From NCBI RefSeq assembly GCF_002775205.1, contig NC_036453.1, positions 28,559,213 to 28,623,212 on the forward strand: DNA of 64,000 nucleotides, written 5' to 3'. The notes below the pieces were generated by a model. The model did no database searches, was not told the DNA's origin, and saw only the letters and a list, made by a program, of their open reading frames with translations. This stretch comes from Xiphophorus maculatus (lineage: Eukaryota; Chordata; Actinopteri; Cyprinodontiformes; Poeciliidae). Below, one piece after another: positions 1 to 11,400 of the stretch (within the stretch, counting starts at the first letter, position 1; each line of letters opens with the position of its first letter). The position numbers were made by a program, and so were the translations under genes.

Positions 1-442
1 TATGCGAAGACCCTTCCCCAGTTTTCCAAGGGTTTTGAGGGGTGACACTCCACAGATCCGCTCCAGAGTCCCCCGGAGCGGCTTCGCTTTGGGGTTCCCT
101 GCCCCGTGCTTCTCTGCGTTCACTTCGTTCTCTTCCTCTTCTCCATCCCGGCAGGACCTCAGCTGGAGGTTCCCCCTGACTTCCCCCATGAAGAGGCCCG
201 TGTCGCCCCCATTCTTCTCGTCCTCGTCCAACTCCACATCCTCAAAGGGGTTGAGGTTCTTGTTCAGGTCCTTCAGGTCCTTTAGTTCCTTCAGCTCGTT
301 GAGATCATTCAGGTCCCTCAGGTCCAAGTCCAGCCGAGGCAGGATCAGTTCACCGTTTACTCTAGGGAACTCATGACAGCTCTTGGATCTTCCTGGGAGC
401 TTTTTTAGAATAGGCATGATTGCAGGTGATCCTTAAAAACAA
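1..442 (-). CDS. First coding exon of an unidentified gene, possibly EXOC3L2/TNFAIP2-like (runs off left edge)
   Basis: A minus-strand exon starts after a good acceptor (ttttgcag, AG at 443-444). It has an ATG at 415-417 and stays open for 139 codons to the window edge. The protein starts MPILKKLPGRSK, then has a Leu/Asp/Lys/Asn-rich stretch with leucine about every third residue (around residues 28-52), an NPFED motif, an acidic segment, and a basic end with SPLKTLGKLGKGLR. A perfect donor (CAG|gtaagt) at 2429-2431 suggests a 5' non-coding exon just upstream. I do not recognise the family securely. The basic LGKLGKGL end and the human 19q13-like neighbours suggest an EXOC3L2/TNFAIP2 (Sec6-related) N terminus, but this is a guess. 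The N-terminal part could also belong to another adaptor with an NPF (EH-domain binding) motif. That it is a real coding exon is fairly likely; the identity is weak. Confidence 0.5.
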
Positions 443-2430
443 CTGCAAAACAAGAACATTTTAGATAAAGTCACATTGTTCAGTGGCACGACAACTACAT
501 CCAGGGTAAAGGTTAAAAAAAAAAGTTCAATCAGTTCATTTGTTTCTTTTAACTATTATTATTTTGACTATGATGTAAAATCCAAACACATTTTTGATGC
601 TTTTGGACATTCTTTCGCAAGACAACAGTTTATATAATTGAAATCAAAAACTTTCTATTATAGAGTGCTTATGTAATGCTCCTCAATGCAGAAAATAGGA
701 AACACAGCTATAAATTATTGCCATCTTATCTGACAAACGTTTTGAAAATATTTGTGTTGGACCACCTGCAGCTTTTGGAGAACAACCAACAAGAATGTTC
801 TAGAAAGCGACTTACCCAAAGTGACGGGCCTGTTACTGCATTTTCTTTTGGACGATTAATAAAATGCGAATGTTTTTGTGAAAAAGTAAAATAATCATTC
901 TCTGCAAAAACTCAATAATGTGTTATCCTGTGATCCTCAAAGAGAGCTTGATTTTTAAAGGCAAAAATATGTAAAGAGTTTTTCAGTAAAGTACATTTCC
1001 TGTGCCTACATTATGCTTACTAGCTGCTTATCCAGTGTCAGACTGGGTGTGAATTGTGCAGGTCCAACATGGACACAAACAACAATGCACACTCTTCCTC
1101 ATACCCTCTGCCATTTTAGGATCACCTATAAACACGCATGTCTTTGGAATGCATGAGGAAGCCAGAGCAGCGGCGGGAAATCCACAAAGACTCAGGGAAA
1201 ACATGCAAACTCAAAGGGGAAAAGCTTTAGCAATCCATTGGAATATTGCTAATCATAAACTACTAGACTCAGTGCTTCCACATGACCACCAATGCAATTG
1301 CAGTCACAGGTTGAGGACAAATAATTCAATATTTTCTGTAAGTTTGTGACTTTGGTCTCACACACGTGCGCACACCATCCCAAATCTTTAGAAATACAAA
1401 ACATAAAATACAAATTATTACTACCAAATATTATTCCTTCAACTGTTCCTTATAAATGGGGTTCAGTTTCAATGCATCTAATGTTTTCTAGTAATTAATG
1501 CTATTTTTCAAAGGGAGTCATCTGATTGTTTGCAAGGCTCCACTTAAACAAACATACTGCTATGCGCATATACTGAATCCTATTGTTTCTTGTTTTTGTC
1601 TTTACTAGCAATAAACAAAGCATTCATAGCTCTAATACTAACAGGCTGACACAGACATGTTACTAAATGCACAGAGCTGTGTTATGAATGAACTCAGAGC
1701 TGTTGTTTACATTTTTTTGTTAACTCAGTCTGGAGCTCCCATAAGAATTATTCAGACTAAATAACTTTAGTTTTATAAATTTTTTGTAAAATAAATGGTA
1801 GCTAAAGGATTACACATACAAAAATATTAACTTTTTACCAAAAACAAATGTAAATCTACTGATATATTTTCGATCATCAGATTGGTTTTAAATTTTTATT
1901 TTATTCTGCCCAACAAGCTACCTCCCATATGCAGTGTGCATAATTTTACATACACATCTGAAGACTGGTTTCCAGGTCCAGATCTGGAAACATTTAAAAT
2001 GTTTCTCAAGTAAGGTTGAAAAACATTTTAAGGCAGTACAATAAAGATCAAATAGGTGTATGATTTAGGATTCGAAATACAGAAACCTGAATCAGGATCA
2101 TTATTGAGTGAAAAATCATTTGTTGGGATTACTCTTTATGGAGAGAAATCGTCCATGAAGAGTAAAAAAACAGCATTAACAGAGACACAAAACACAAACC
2201 AGGGCAGTGATTATAGTTGTTGTTTTGTTTACCTATTTTCATTATTCTTATCTTTGTAAAACAAAAAAACAATGCGAATGTCAATTTACAGATGTGTTAA
2301 AAATATATAAACGAGGTAAGTGAAAGACTTATAACAGCATTATAAACGATTCGGATCATCATCAGAGTAACACCTTAATTGAAAGGTCAGTTGTGTTGGT
2401 GGAGTCAGGAGAAAAGCATCTGGGACTTAC

Positions 2431-2530
2431 CTGAACACTGCCTGTGCTGAGTTTCAGTTCAGTGTCATCTTTGAGAGTACTGGTCTTGTGAGCTGCCAGG
2501 CTGAGTGTGTGTGAGAGAGACTGATGAGTG
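2431..2530 (-). other. Probable 5' non-coding exon of the left-edge gene
   Basis: On the minus strand the sequence ends in a near-consensus splice donor (GTTCAG|gtaagtcc, GT at 2429-2430). This is about 2 kb upstream of the acceptor for the left-edge coding exon. There is no open reading frame of note across it, so it would be untranslated. The 5' limit is not visible and the value given is approximate. A second donor-like site (gtaagt) lies near 815-825 and could mark an alternative exon. Confidence 0.35.
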
Positions 2531-3310
2531 CAAGAGCGTGTCTGAAAGTGCTGGGTGACTCAAGAGAGCAATGGGGCTGCCTGTGGCTTCCTGATGCTCT
2601 CTATTGTGGTGGAAGGTGATATGTTTTCCTGAGGAAAGACCCCTACCTCCCCCTCACCTACACCACTGAGCCCATCCTGCGCCCCCCACGCACACGCAGA
2701 TACACACACCCGCACCCGAGGGACACTTCTAATTACACTAATTGCAGGAGCTGTCCAGTGGAGGGGGACAGGACATACCCCTTGCTCGTCTCTCTAAAAT
2801 GGGGTTTTGTGTTTTTTGTGACAGCGGTCTTCTAGAGGGCAGAAAACAAAGAAAGAAAACAACAGCCTTGAGAAGAAATTCCATTCCTTCCTCATCAGCC
2901 GCTCATTAATCCCCAGTGGAAGATTTAGGTGGAAGATTTGAACTTTCATGACAGTCAACTCTGCTGCTGCTGCTGCTGCTGTTGTGATGCCCTGGCTTTA
3001 CTGAACAGCTTTGAGCAGCAGCAGTATGGCTCTTCACTGCCACCCAATGTTCACACTGAGTTATGACAAGAGCTTATAACGCCAGGGCAGCCAATGTAAA
3101 GCCGAAACATCGTTATTATAAATACCATGCTAGCTAAAATGTTGCCTGTCTATTGAGTTTATGATTAACTGTTTGGTCAAACTGTGAATTATGAATATAG
3201 TAGTTAGCAGTAGCTTGTGCTAACTACTTATGTAGGATGCTACTGCTTAGCTAGGGTGAAATAAGCCATTAACACAAACTATTGACACTAACATTATTAA
3301 AAGGCAAATG

Positions 3311-3496
3311 GACTTAACTTATATAGCACTTTTCCAGTCATCTTGACCACTCAAAGCACTTTACACTAGAGTCACATTCACCCATTCGCAATCACAAACG
3401 CTCACACATTTATACACTGATACGAAGATCGGTAGGCAATTTGGGTGCTTTGCCCAGAGGCACATCGACATGTGGCTGGAATCGAACCTACAACAT
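3311..3496 (+). repeat. Fish dispersed repeat (tatatagcac...ccactcaaagcactttaca type)
   Basis: The wording 'acttatatagcacttttc', 'accactcaaagcactttaca', 'cacattcacccattc' and 'atttatacactgata', followed by 'gaggcacatcgacatgtggc', matches a short interspersed repeat I know to be abundant in teleost genomes. The copy is somewhat diverged. Class is uncertain. Confidence 0.6.
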
Positions 3497-3499
3497 AGC

Positions 3500-5340
3500 A
3501 TAACTTTACCCTTTTACCCTCTTGTTATTTAAATGTGTCAGAGGTTCAATAAGGTCATAGGTTGTTGCGTGTTTCAAGATGGCGGCCTGTGAAGAACTTA
3601 GAGGCTCTTTCTAGTCTCTTATAACCAATAAACCGAATCACAGTTTCAGCCTGATTAGACTCACAACCTTCATTCTCACAAAATGTGGTCTGAATGTTAG
3701 GTAGAGATAGGCCCAGGGAACTGGCCTCCATCTTTGTCTGGAGTTTCTGACATAAATCAGGCTGAATCGTTTTTTCTGCTTTGTTGTGTTTACTCTTAAC
3801 ATGTTTGCATCATTTTGAGTTAACAGGGCCTTTAACTTTAAGCTGTGTCATTTATTTACCTTTTCTAATGAAAGTTTGCTCAGTCCATCTGCGTTTACCT
3901 GGAGGTTCCTTCTCTCACTCATCCACAGTCCCCAAGTTTTCACACAGAACGGAGGGATTGTTTTCTTTAAACGACTCATTTCTATTTGGCATTTCGTGAT
4001 CGACTAAATGTGACAGATTTGTGATGCAAAATTATTAACTGATATGTATAATTATTGTAACATTGAATCAAAATAAAACATTTTGTTTATACAGAAGAGT
4101 ACATTTTGTGAACTGGATATATAGCTATATGCATATAAATATTTAAGCTACATACATATAGCTTCACAATAAATATCTTCTGAATGTGATTACTCACAGT
4201 ATTAAAAAAAAATCTAGTTCTCACTGCTCTCTGCTGGACAGATTAAGTAATGTTCCGAATTAACTTCTATCCAGTCTGATGGCTTTGATAAATCTTTAGC
4301 AAGAAACTAATCTCATGTTATTATTTATCTGTTTATTTATTTGCTCTAATTGTTAGACATTATTGTAGTGAAGTTTATTAATGTAAGCTTGTACTTCCCT
4401 CCTTCTTCAGCTGTCCCTCGGCCAATTAAAATGCAGAAAATTAAGTTATGTTTTTTTCCTACTACATTCCAAAACCAATTTTACGTTTGTTTAGGTTTAT
4501 TGTCCTGTTAGATCATTCAGTTGTTCTCAGGTCTTAACCTTCTAGCTGTTTCTAAAAGGTATAGTTAAATACCTTTCCAGTTCTTTTTCATTTTGCCATT
4601 TAATTTATGCAACGCACCCATAACTCTAGCAGCAAAACAACCCCATGCTGTGATAATACTCCATGCGTAAAAGCTGCTACTTAATCTCTTTACTGTTTTT
4701 GATTACAACACACTTTAACTATCAGTCGATATTGAAGGTATCGTTTGTTGAGCTCGGCCTGGTCTGCACCCTCTTAGTCCATGCTGATATAAAAACTGGT
4801 GCTCCAACATCCTCCCAGTTTATCATCTGATCAACACTGGTGGTTCCTGAGCAATGTAACCATCCAAGCCAATAATGAGTGTTTGTCTTTTTCAGGCAGG
4901 AAGTGTGATACTCTGGATGGACCGTTTCTCCAGCTCGTTTCCTAACTTCATAATGTTTTATTTAAAGAAATTACACAGAAGGAAACCAGTGATTTGGTTT
5001 AAATTAAATCAAATACAGAAATGATTTTATCAAGCAAATGCATTTTGTGGTGAGTGAAAGCTACAGGGATTATTGTGGAGTTGTCTCTAATCTTATTTGT
5101 TGCATGGCAGCGAACGCTGTTATGTCAACACTTGGAGAGATATTGTGAAATAAAAATATATAAATGCACTATCTACTGTAGTGATACAAATAAAACTCAT
5201 TTTACTTAAACTGAAATACCATTTCCAGAAACATGCGCTCCCTTCTTTGACTGCTCTTCAGAGGCCTTGCAAACATGAAGCAAAACAAATAGCAAATAGT
5301 TGCATAAATTATTTTATTAAGTTGACTTTTTAACATTTCT
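3500..5340. other. Intergenic, nothing recognised
   Basis: AT-rich sequence between the left-edge gene and the 3' end of ppp1r14a. Only short ORFs occur, with no domain or splice signals I can link to a gene. There is a repeated A+T stretch around 4100-4160 and a short TTTA tract near 4320-4340. Confidence 0.5.
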
Positions 5341-6010
5341 ATCCAGAGATGCATCATTGAAAAGCTACAACGTTTCAGTGATCACAAAGGCTTCATTCCC
5401 AGCGTCACATCATGTAGATACAGTTCAGTGAAATGCCTCCTAATGGATTTCTTGTTTTTGTCATACTTAAACATTTCAGATCACCAAAAACAAGTTTTAA
5501 TATCAAACCAAGACCGAATCTGCAGAAAGCTTCCCAAATTTTTATGTCAATATGTAAGGCATCTCTAAGGCTACAGTTAGAGCAATAATCCATAGAACAT
5601 CCAAAATTACTCCCAGAGCGTATCAACAACTCTTCCAAGAGAACATGAAAGAACCACATTCAAAGTGGTGCAGCACTCAACTGCTGTTAGACCTACAGTT
5701 CATGATCCAACAATAACAACTTAACCAGCCAAAAATGGCCAGAATGGGAGAGTTAAAAACCACTGCTGTACAAACATAGTTAGGATTAAGGGTGATTACT
5801 TCTAATACCAGATTTCTTTGGATAGATTTTGTTTTGTCCCATAAAAATGTTAACTGCATTTTGTGATCTGGTTATCTTTGTCTGATATTAAGATTTTTCT
5901 TGATGTTCGGAAATATCAAAGAAGTCAAAGTGAAAAAAACAACAACAAAGAAAAAAAACCCAGAAGAATCTGTAGGGGAGGAAATACTTTGCCAAAGCTC
6001 TAAATATGGA
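5340..6010. mobile_element. Degraded DNA-transposon copy (fish 'gtctgatattaa' family)
   Basis: The left part has 'tcttgtttttgtcatactta' and 'aaacatttcagatcaccaaa'. The right part has 'gttaactgcattttgtgatc', 'tctttgtctgatattaag', 'gaagtcaaagtgaaaaaaac' and 'ggaaatactttgccaaagct'. These are the typical end phrases of a very common teleost DNA-transposon-derived repeat. The middle ('catgatccaacaataac', 'agccaaaaatggccag') also looks transposon-derived. The copy is broken, has no intact transposase, and the same end phrases appear in opposite orientation at the two sides. Confidence 0.5.
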
Positions 6011-7702
6011 ATGTTTTTCACATCATGATCAGTTAGATAGCTGCAAAATAGTTTAAATCACAACTTTCCATCTAACCAAAATAAATAAAGGATGGGGGTG
6101 GGGAGTTGTTTACCCCATTACTCTGAAATCTGTTCCTATTAGGAGTTCAAGGTCACTTTTTAACTACTCTTAAGTAAAATAGCTCATTTTTCATATTCAA
6201 ATCCACATTGATCAAATTCAAACTTTTAAAGGCTGTTTCAAATCATAATTATGCACAAATCAGATATCTAGAATGTGCTTAATGTGATATTTAAACACCA
6301 ATTAAGTATAACATTGTAATACTGATTATCTCATCATTATGGGTGAATTATGTTAGGCAGCACGGTGAACATTTTGTCCTTAGGATTTAGGTGAGTTTGA
6401 CCTGTAAAGGTTGGATAACTGGGTCAGAAAATCTCCAGAACGACAGTTTTCGTTGGGTATTTCTGGTCCAAGGAAGGAACAGTGCAGAACCAGAGACAGT
6501 AGCTGAGAAACACTGAAGCATATGATGAGTAAAAGTTGACCCGCGTGGAAATGTAAGAGTAAACTGGTGAGTAAAAGGCGACTTCTGAGAGGAAGAGGCA
6601 TTAAAGTCTGTAGAATTACAGCAGGACCAAACCAGTCAGGAATGATCCTAGACTTCCTACCATTTTCACTCATTCAACAATATTTTTCCACAAGTGACTT
6701 ACTGTGTAATGATTCAGTAACAAACAGCACATAGAACAATAAGGCAGGGATGCAACTTAAGTTTATTTTCTATAATAATTCTTATAAATTATTCTGATGA
6801 TTAATTGATTAATCAGGTTTTAAAAATTGGAACATTCTGCAGATTTTCCATTTAACCACTTAAGCATTTTTCACACACTATTAGAAATACATTACCAGAT
6901 TCATATGAGCAAACAATTGAGTTCCGTTTCTGAATAAGAAAATGAACATTTTCTTGCTTAAAATGCAACAGCGTAGCATTCCTTTAGTGAACGGTTGGTC
7001 ATTTGTAGCAAGGGATGCATCTAAAAATTGTTCTAATGTGTATATGTGAAAAGCTCAGCCCTTCCTGCTCAGGTTAGCATTAATACAGTGTATTTTTATA
7101 TTAACTAGTCCATAATTGGATTATAAAATGTGCTTAATAGAATTATTTTAATTTTTTTTTTTTTAGATTTGAACCAAGTGAAGCTAAAGATGCCACTTGA
7201 AGTGTTTTGGATACAGACAAAAGTGGGGGTTTTTTGCCTCTTAAATGCAAAATTTACATATTTTTTGTACAATTGTGGCTTAATATCTGTTCTGAGTATT
7301 TTGTTCTTTCAGCATATGGCCTTTTTTTGAGTCTGTGTAGTCCAGTTAGCAATTAATAGACGACTAAATTGATGATTATTTCAACAATCGATTTATCACC
7401 ATTACTCTGATGAATTGTTTCAGCTCTACAATCAGGCCACTGAGGATGAAACACAATCAGATCATTAAAAATAAGAAGACAACTAGATTACATCACTGCC
7501 ATGTTCTTAAAAACTGGATCTGCACATTTTTAAACCTCAAGCTGATTTCTAAATGCGTACATGGTAAAGTTCTTCAAATGGATCAATGGATCAAAATGAA
7601 CTCATTAGCAGCAGAATTAAAAAATACAGTCTGACTGGAATCAGCTCAAAATGGTCAAGTTCAGACCCGACTTCTTTGTGCCACTGAGTGACATCATCAG
7701 TA

Positions 7703-7912
7703 GCTGCGTTTCCATTAACCAATTAATTGTGCAAATTGGAATTGCAAAAATAGATTTGCCTAATAGAAAAGTGGCAGCTTTGGAAAAATTTGTTTTTTGG
7801 TGAAACGTTTCTGCGTTAGGATGAGGAGGATGACGGCCTGTTTTTTTTAATGGCGATGCGTATTCATGTGTGATTTTTAATTTCATTTCTTATTTAATGG
7901 AAATCCCTTGGT
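7703..7912. repeat. MITE-like repeat with inverted ends (gctgcgtttccatta)
   Basis: The left end reads gctgcgtttccattaa and the right end ttaatggaaat, a short imperfect inverted repeat. Inside are gcaaatt/aattgc words. A relative of the same family, in rearranged order, is at about 27714-27905. It carries no coding capacity. Confidence 0.5.
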
Positions 7913-8456
7913 TGCCAAATTGTGTGGTTTTTTTTAATGATCAGAATAACAAAGTTTTGAGCACATCTGTGATGAAAATGGAGCTAGTTTTACCATTTAA
8001 AACAAATCTTTTGAAGAAACCCTTTGCAAAAATAAAGGATGAAACAGAAACTATAAGCATCTTTTTGATAACAGATAACACATCTGGCATAAATCCCCTG
8101 CAAATCACAGTTAAAATCATGGACTAAGTTGTGAACCAAAGTAGGAACCTGCTGGAGCATCTCTACCGGACTCAGGACACCAGATCGACTGGCTTAGCAG
8201 CAGGTAAAACATTAACTGGTAGTAGATTAGGTTTTGTTTGCCTCCTAACTCTGGCAGAATGAAGGTTTCTCTTTGCATTCCTTCATGCTTTAACTGAGAG
8301 CCGTTTGTGAAAAGAGTCACTACCTTTAACTCTCAGCAGGAGAGCCTTACATTTGAAATGCGTCAGTATATTTGTTGCTCTATCGATCCCTGAATTTTTT
8401 AGTCCAACACAGCCAACCTTGTGTGTCAGTTTGTCTACGCGCTGATCCGGTCCTTA

Positions 8457-11400
8457 TCAGAGACTCTGGTTGTGGCCTCGCATCTGATGGAAGTGGTGCT
8501 GCGGGTTGTTGAACTGGTAGGGCTCGTGGCGGTGGAGGCTGTGGCAGATGACGGGATGCTCGATGCCTTCGCTCTGCAGATCCTCCTGCTTGTGGACCCC
8601 CACCAGCTTTGCCACCAGCTCCTTGATGAAGGTCTGAGGAAGAACACAGAACCCAGAGCCGTTCTCACACACAGATCCGCTGAAATTTTGCAATCGGGCA
8701 CGTCATTCAAGTTTTGCTTTGCAACGTATACATTGACGTATACATTGACGTTTAAGGAGTGAAATTCGGTAACTGGTAGACAGTGTCTTCAGTATTTACA
8801 TTATTTAAACACCATTGATGTATTTTATTGAGATTTTATGTAAACAACAAACATGAAGTAGAAGTTAAGGGTATGTGGTTTTCATAAACAACTGAGAAGT
8901 GTGATGTGGATTTGTACTATGAAAATACTTCTGAATGTTGTTGTAACTCATATCATCCAAGTATCAGCTTAGAAAGCTGTGCGGAAAGATGTTGGAGTTG
9001 GGGATATGATCCTGGCCGTGTCATCAATGGAAGAGCTGGTTTGAACTTCCTTCTTTTCTTTCTGCTCTGCCGTCGTAGTTCAGGTATTATTTCAGCTTTC
9101 TGGATGCTAATCAGCTGCTCCCAGTTGTAAAAACAAAACCTTGCTGCCATGGTTACACATCATAACAGGTGTTCGGAAGCAAAAGAGTGAAAGAAAAAAA
9201 AAATCACAACATCCAAAACCAGAGGGAAGAATTGTCTAAAAAAGCAATGCTTCAACCTAAAAAATATATGTGTATGACCAAAACTTTACCAAAAGAAAAC
9301 ATCAGAGCAAACATAACAGAGCCAGTCCAATGTGCTGCCATTCTAGAATATTTTATGTTATTCATCACCTTCTGCTCCACTAACCTTAAAAAAATCCAGT
9401 GCCCTTCTATGTTTCATAACTTGTATAAAATGTTCATCGGTGTGTAATATAATCTGCCTCAGACTTTTGTAGAAGGAAAAAAAGTTAATGGACAGGGCTG
9501 AGTTTTAAAATATCATCCAAAACTAAACATCTGTTCAATCCATCATCTAAAAAAGAACAACTGGAACTGGACCAGAACAAACCAAAACAGAATTTCTTTG
9601 CCCCACACTGAAACTCCTATGTTGCAGAAACACATCATCTGCATGGTAAAACATGGTGTTGGCAGCATCATTCTGCGGGGAAGTTTTCTATAAGATTTGA
9701 GACATTTGCAGCAGAAAAGTGACCCTAACCATACCACCAGAGTTGTCATAGAATTATATTAATAATATTCATATTTCTCCCTAACATTCTTGTCTTCACA
9801 ACTACCATATGAAAATGTACGTTCCTTTAATAAAATGAGATCTGGTTTTCTCTTTCTCATTTTGGAGCAACTAGTTTAAAATTACAATCCATCTGGTATT
9901 ACTCTTTATAATTTAATATATTTCCTATAAAGCCATACATTTCTTCTTTAATCTGAACAATACTGAAGGAACCCCACATGTTTGGCATCGTGATACATGT
10001 GGGTTCCTTGTAAATACACATGTTTGTGTATTTACAAGTATCTTGTAAATACAAGATATCTTTGTGTATCTTTCCTGTAATTTGGCAAATCCTGAATCAA
10101 ATTGTGTCCATTTGAAACTTGCAGGATACGCATCACACATGACATGAGGAATGCTGCAGACTCAGATAACACTCAAAATGTTTTGTTTCTTTTAAAAAAA
10201 TATGTTTTTAAAAGAAACAACAGTGCTCATAGAGAGAATGTTGAAATCAGCATATCAGATGTCCATGAAATGCTTTCATGGACATCTGATATCCATACAC
10301 AGCAGGACGCTGTTAACATTCAACATTATGTCATTCTGGAGCTATGAATGTGTTTTGTGTCCCCGTGTTTATACTGTTTAACAGTCATAAATCACACTGA
10401 CAGAAAAAGCAGGACGATGGCTTGGTAATGATGTCTGCTGCTTATCTTACTCTCTAGAACCTTAGGGTGACCCAATGTCAGACTTTCTGTCTTCTGAACC
10501 AATCAGATTTGATCAAGAGAAAGCAGGCTTCTAATACCACAACTCTGGGTCAATCCCCAAACAATTGTAACATTTAATTTAAACAGAAAGTCCTGGTATT
10601 CAGGCCCGTCCTAACCAGATGTCCAAACCCCGCCTGCCGGCTGTGTTTGCTCCAGCCTCTCCTCTGAGACTCTCCCCAAAAGTCTACAAACTCATCACCA
10701 TTCCCCCAAGGGAGGGTCCGGCTCAGCTGCTCGGTTTGTGACCTTCTTGTTTCAGTCATTACCCACCACTCATGATAGTGGAGGTGGGAACATCAAATTG
10801 CACTCCCACTCAATTCTCCAGCAGCGTTCTCAAACCTGGTACACTCGGTTCGATTAGGGACCAAAATTTGCAACATTTGTTACATTTTCTGTTGGTGTGG
10901 TTTGCTTTCACGCTGCATTGTGTCAAACAAATCAAAGCCTTTGAAAAACGTGTTCCCCCCTCTCGCCTCTGGTGGCGCTCCACCAAGAACCACTAAAGGA
11001 AACAACTGTTGTTCTATCTGTTGATCTATAGATAGCCTCTTAAACCTTCCCATATCAATGGGCAACAGCATTTTTTTCTCCACTTCCTGTCATGATTTGA
11101 GTGGTGAAGTAGAGGCAGCAGACCCAGGGTAAGATGAATAAGATGGTTTAATAATGAAAGAAGTCCAGAAATCCAAAAAACATACAAAGTCCAGGCAGCA
11201 CAAAGGAGCGGATGCAGAAGCTCGCCGGTACTGGACAAACGCGACGAGGAACAAAGAACACAGGTGGGGTTAAATACACAGAGGGTAATCGAGGAGACAA
11301 GAAACACCTGGGAACAATCAAGGGGCGACAGGACAATACGGAGACTAAGAGACACATAAACTCAAAATAAACACAGATACAGAACAGATCCTGACACTTC

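Noticed and set aside
2-376. 124-codon plus frame rich in FRSFRS
   Set aside because: It is the antisense of the leucine-repeat coding exon, which has a start, splice acceptor and sensible composition on the minus strand.
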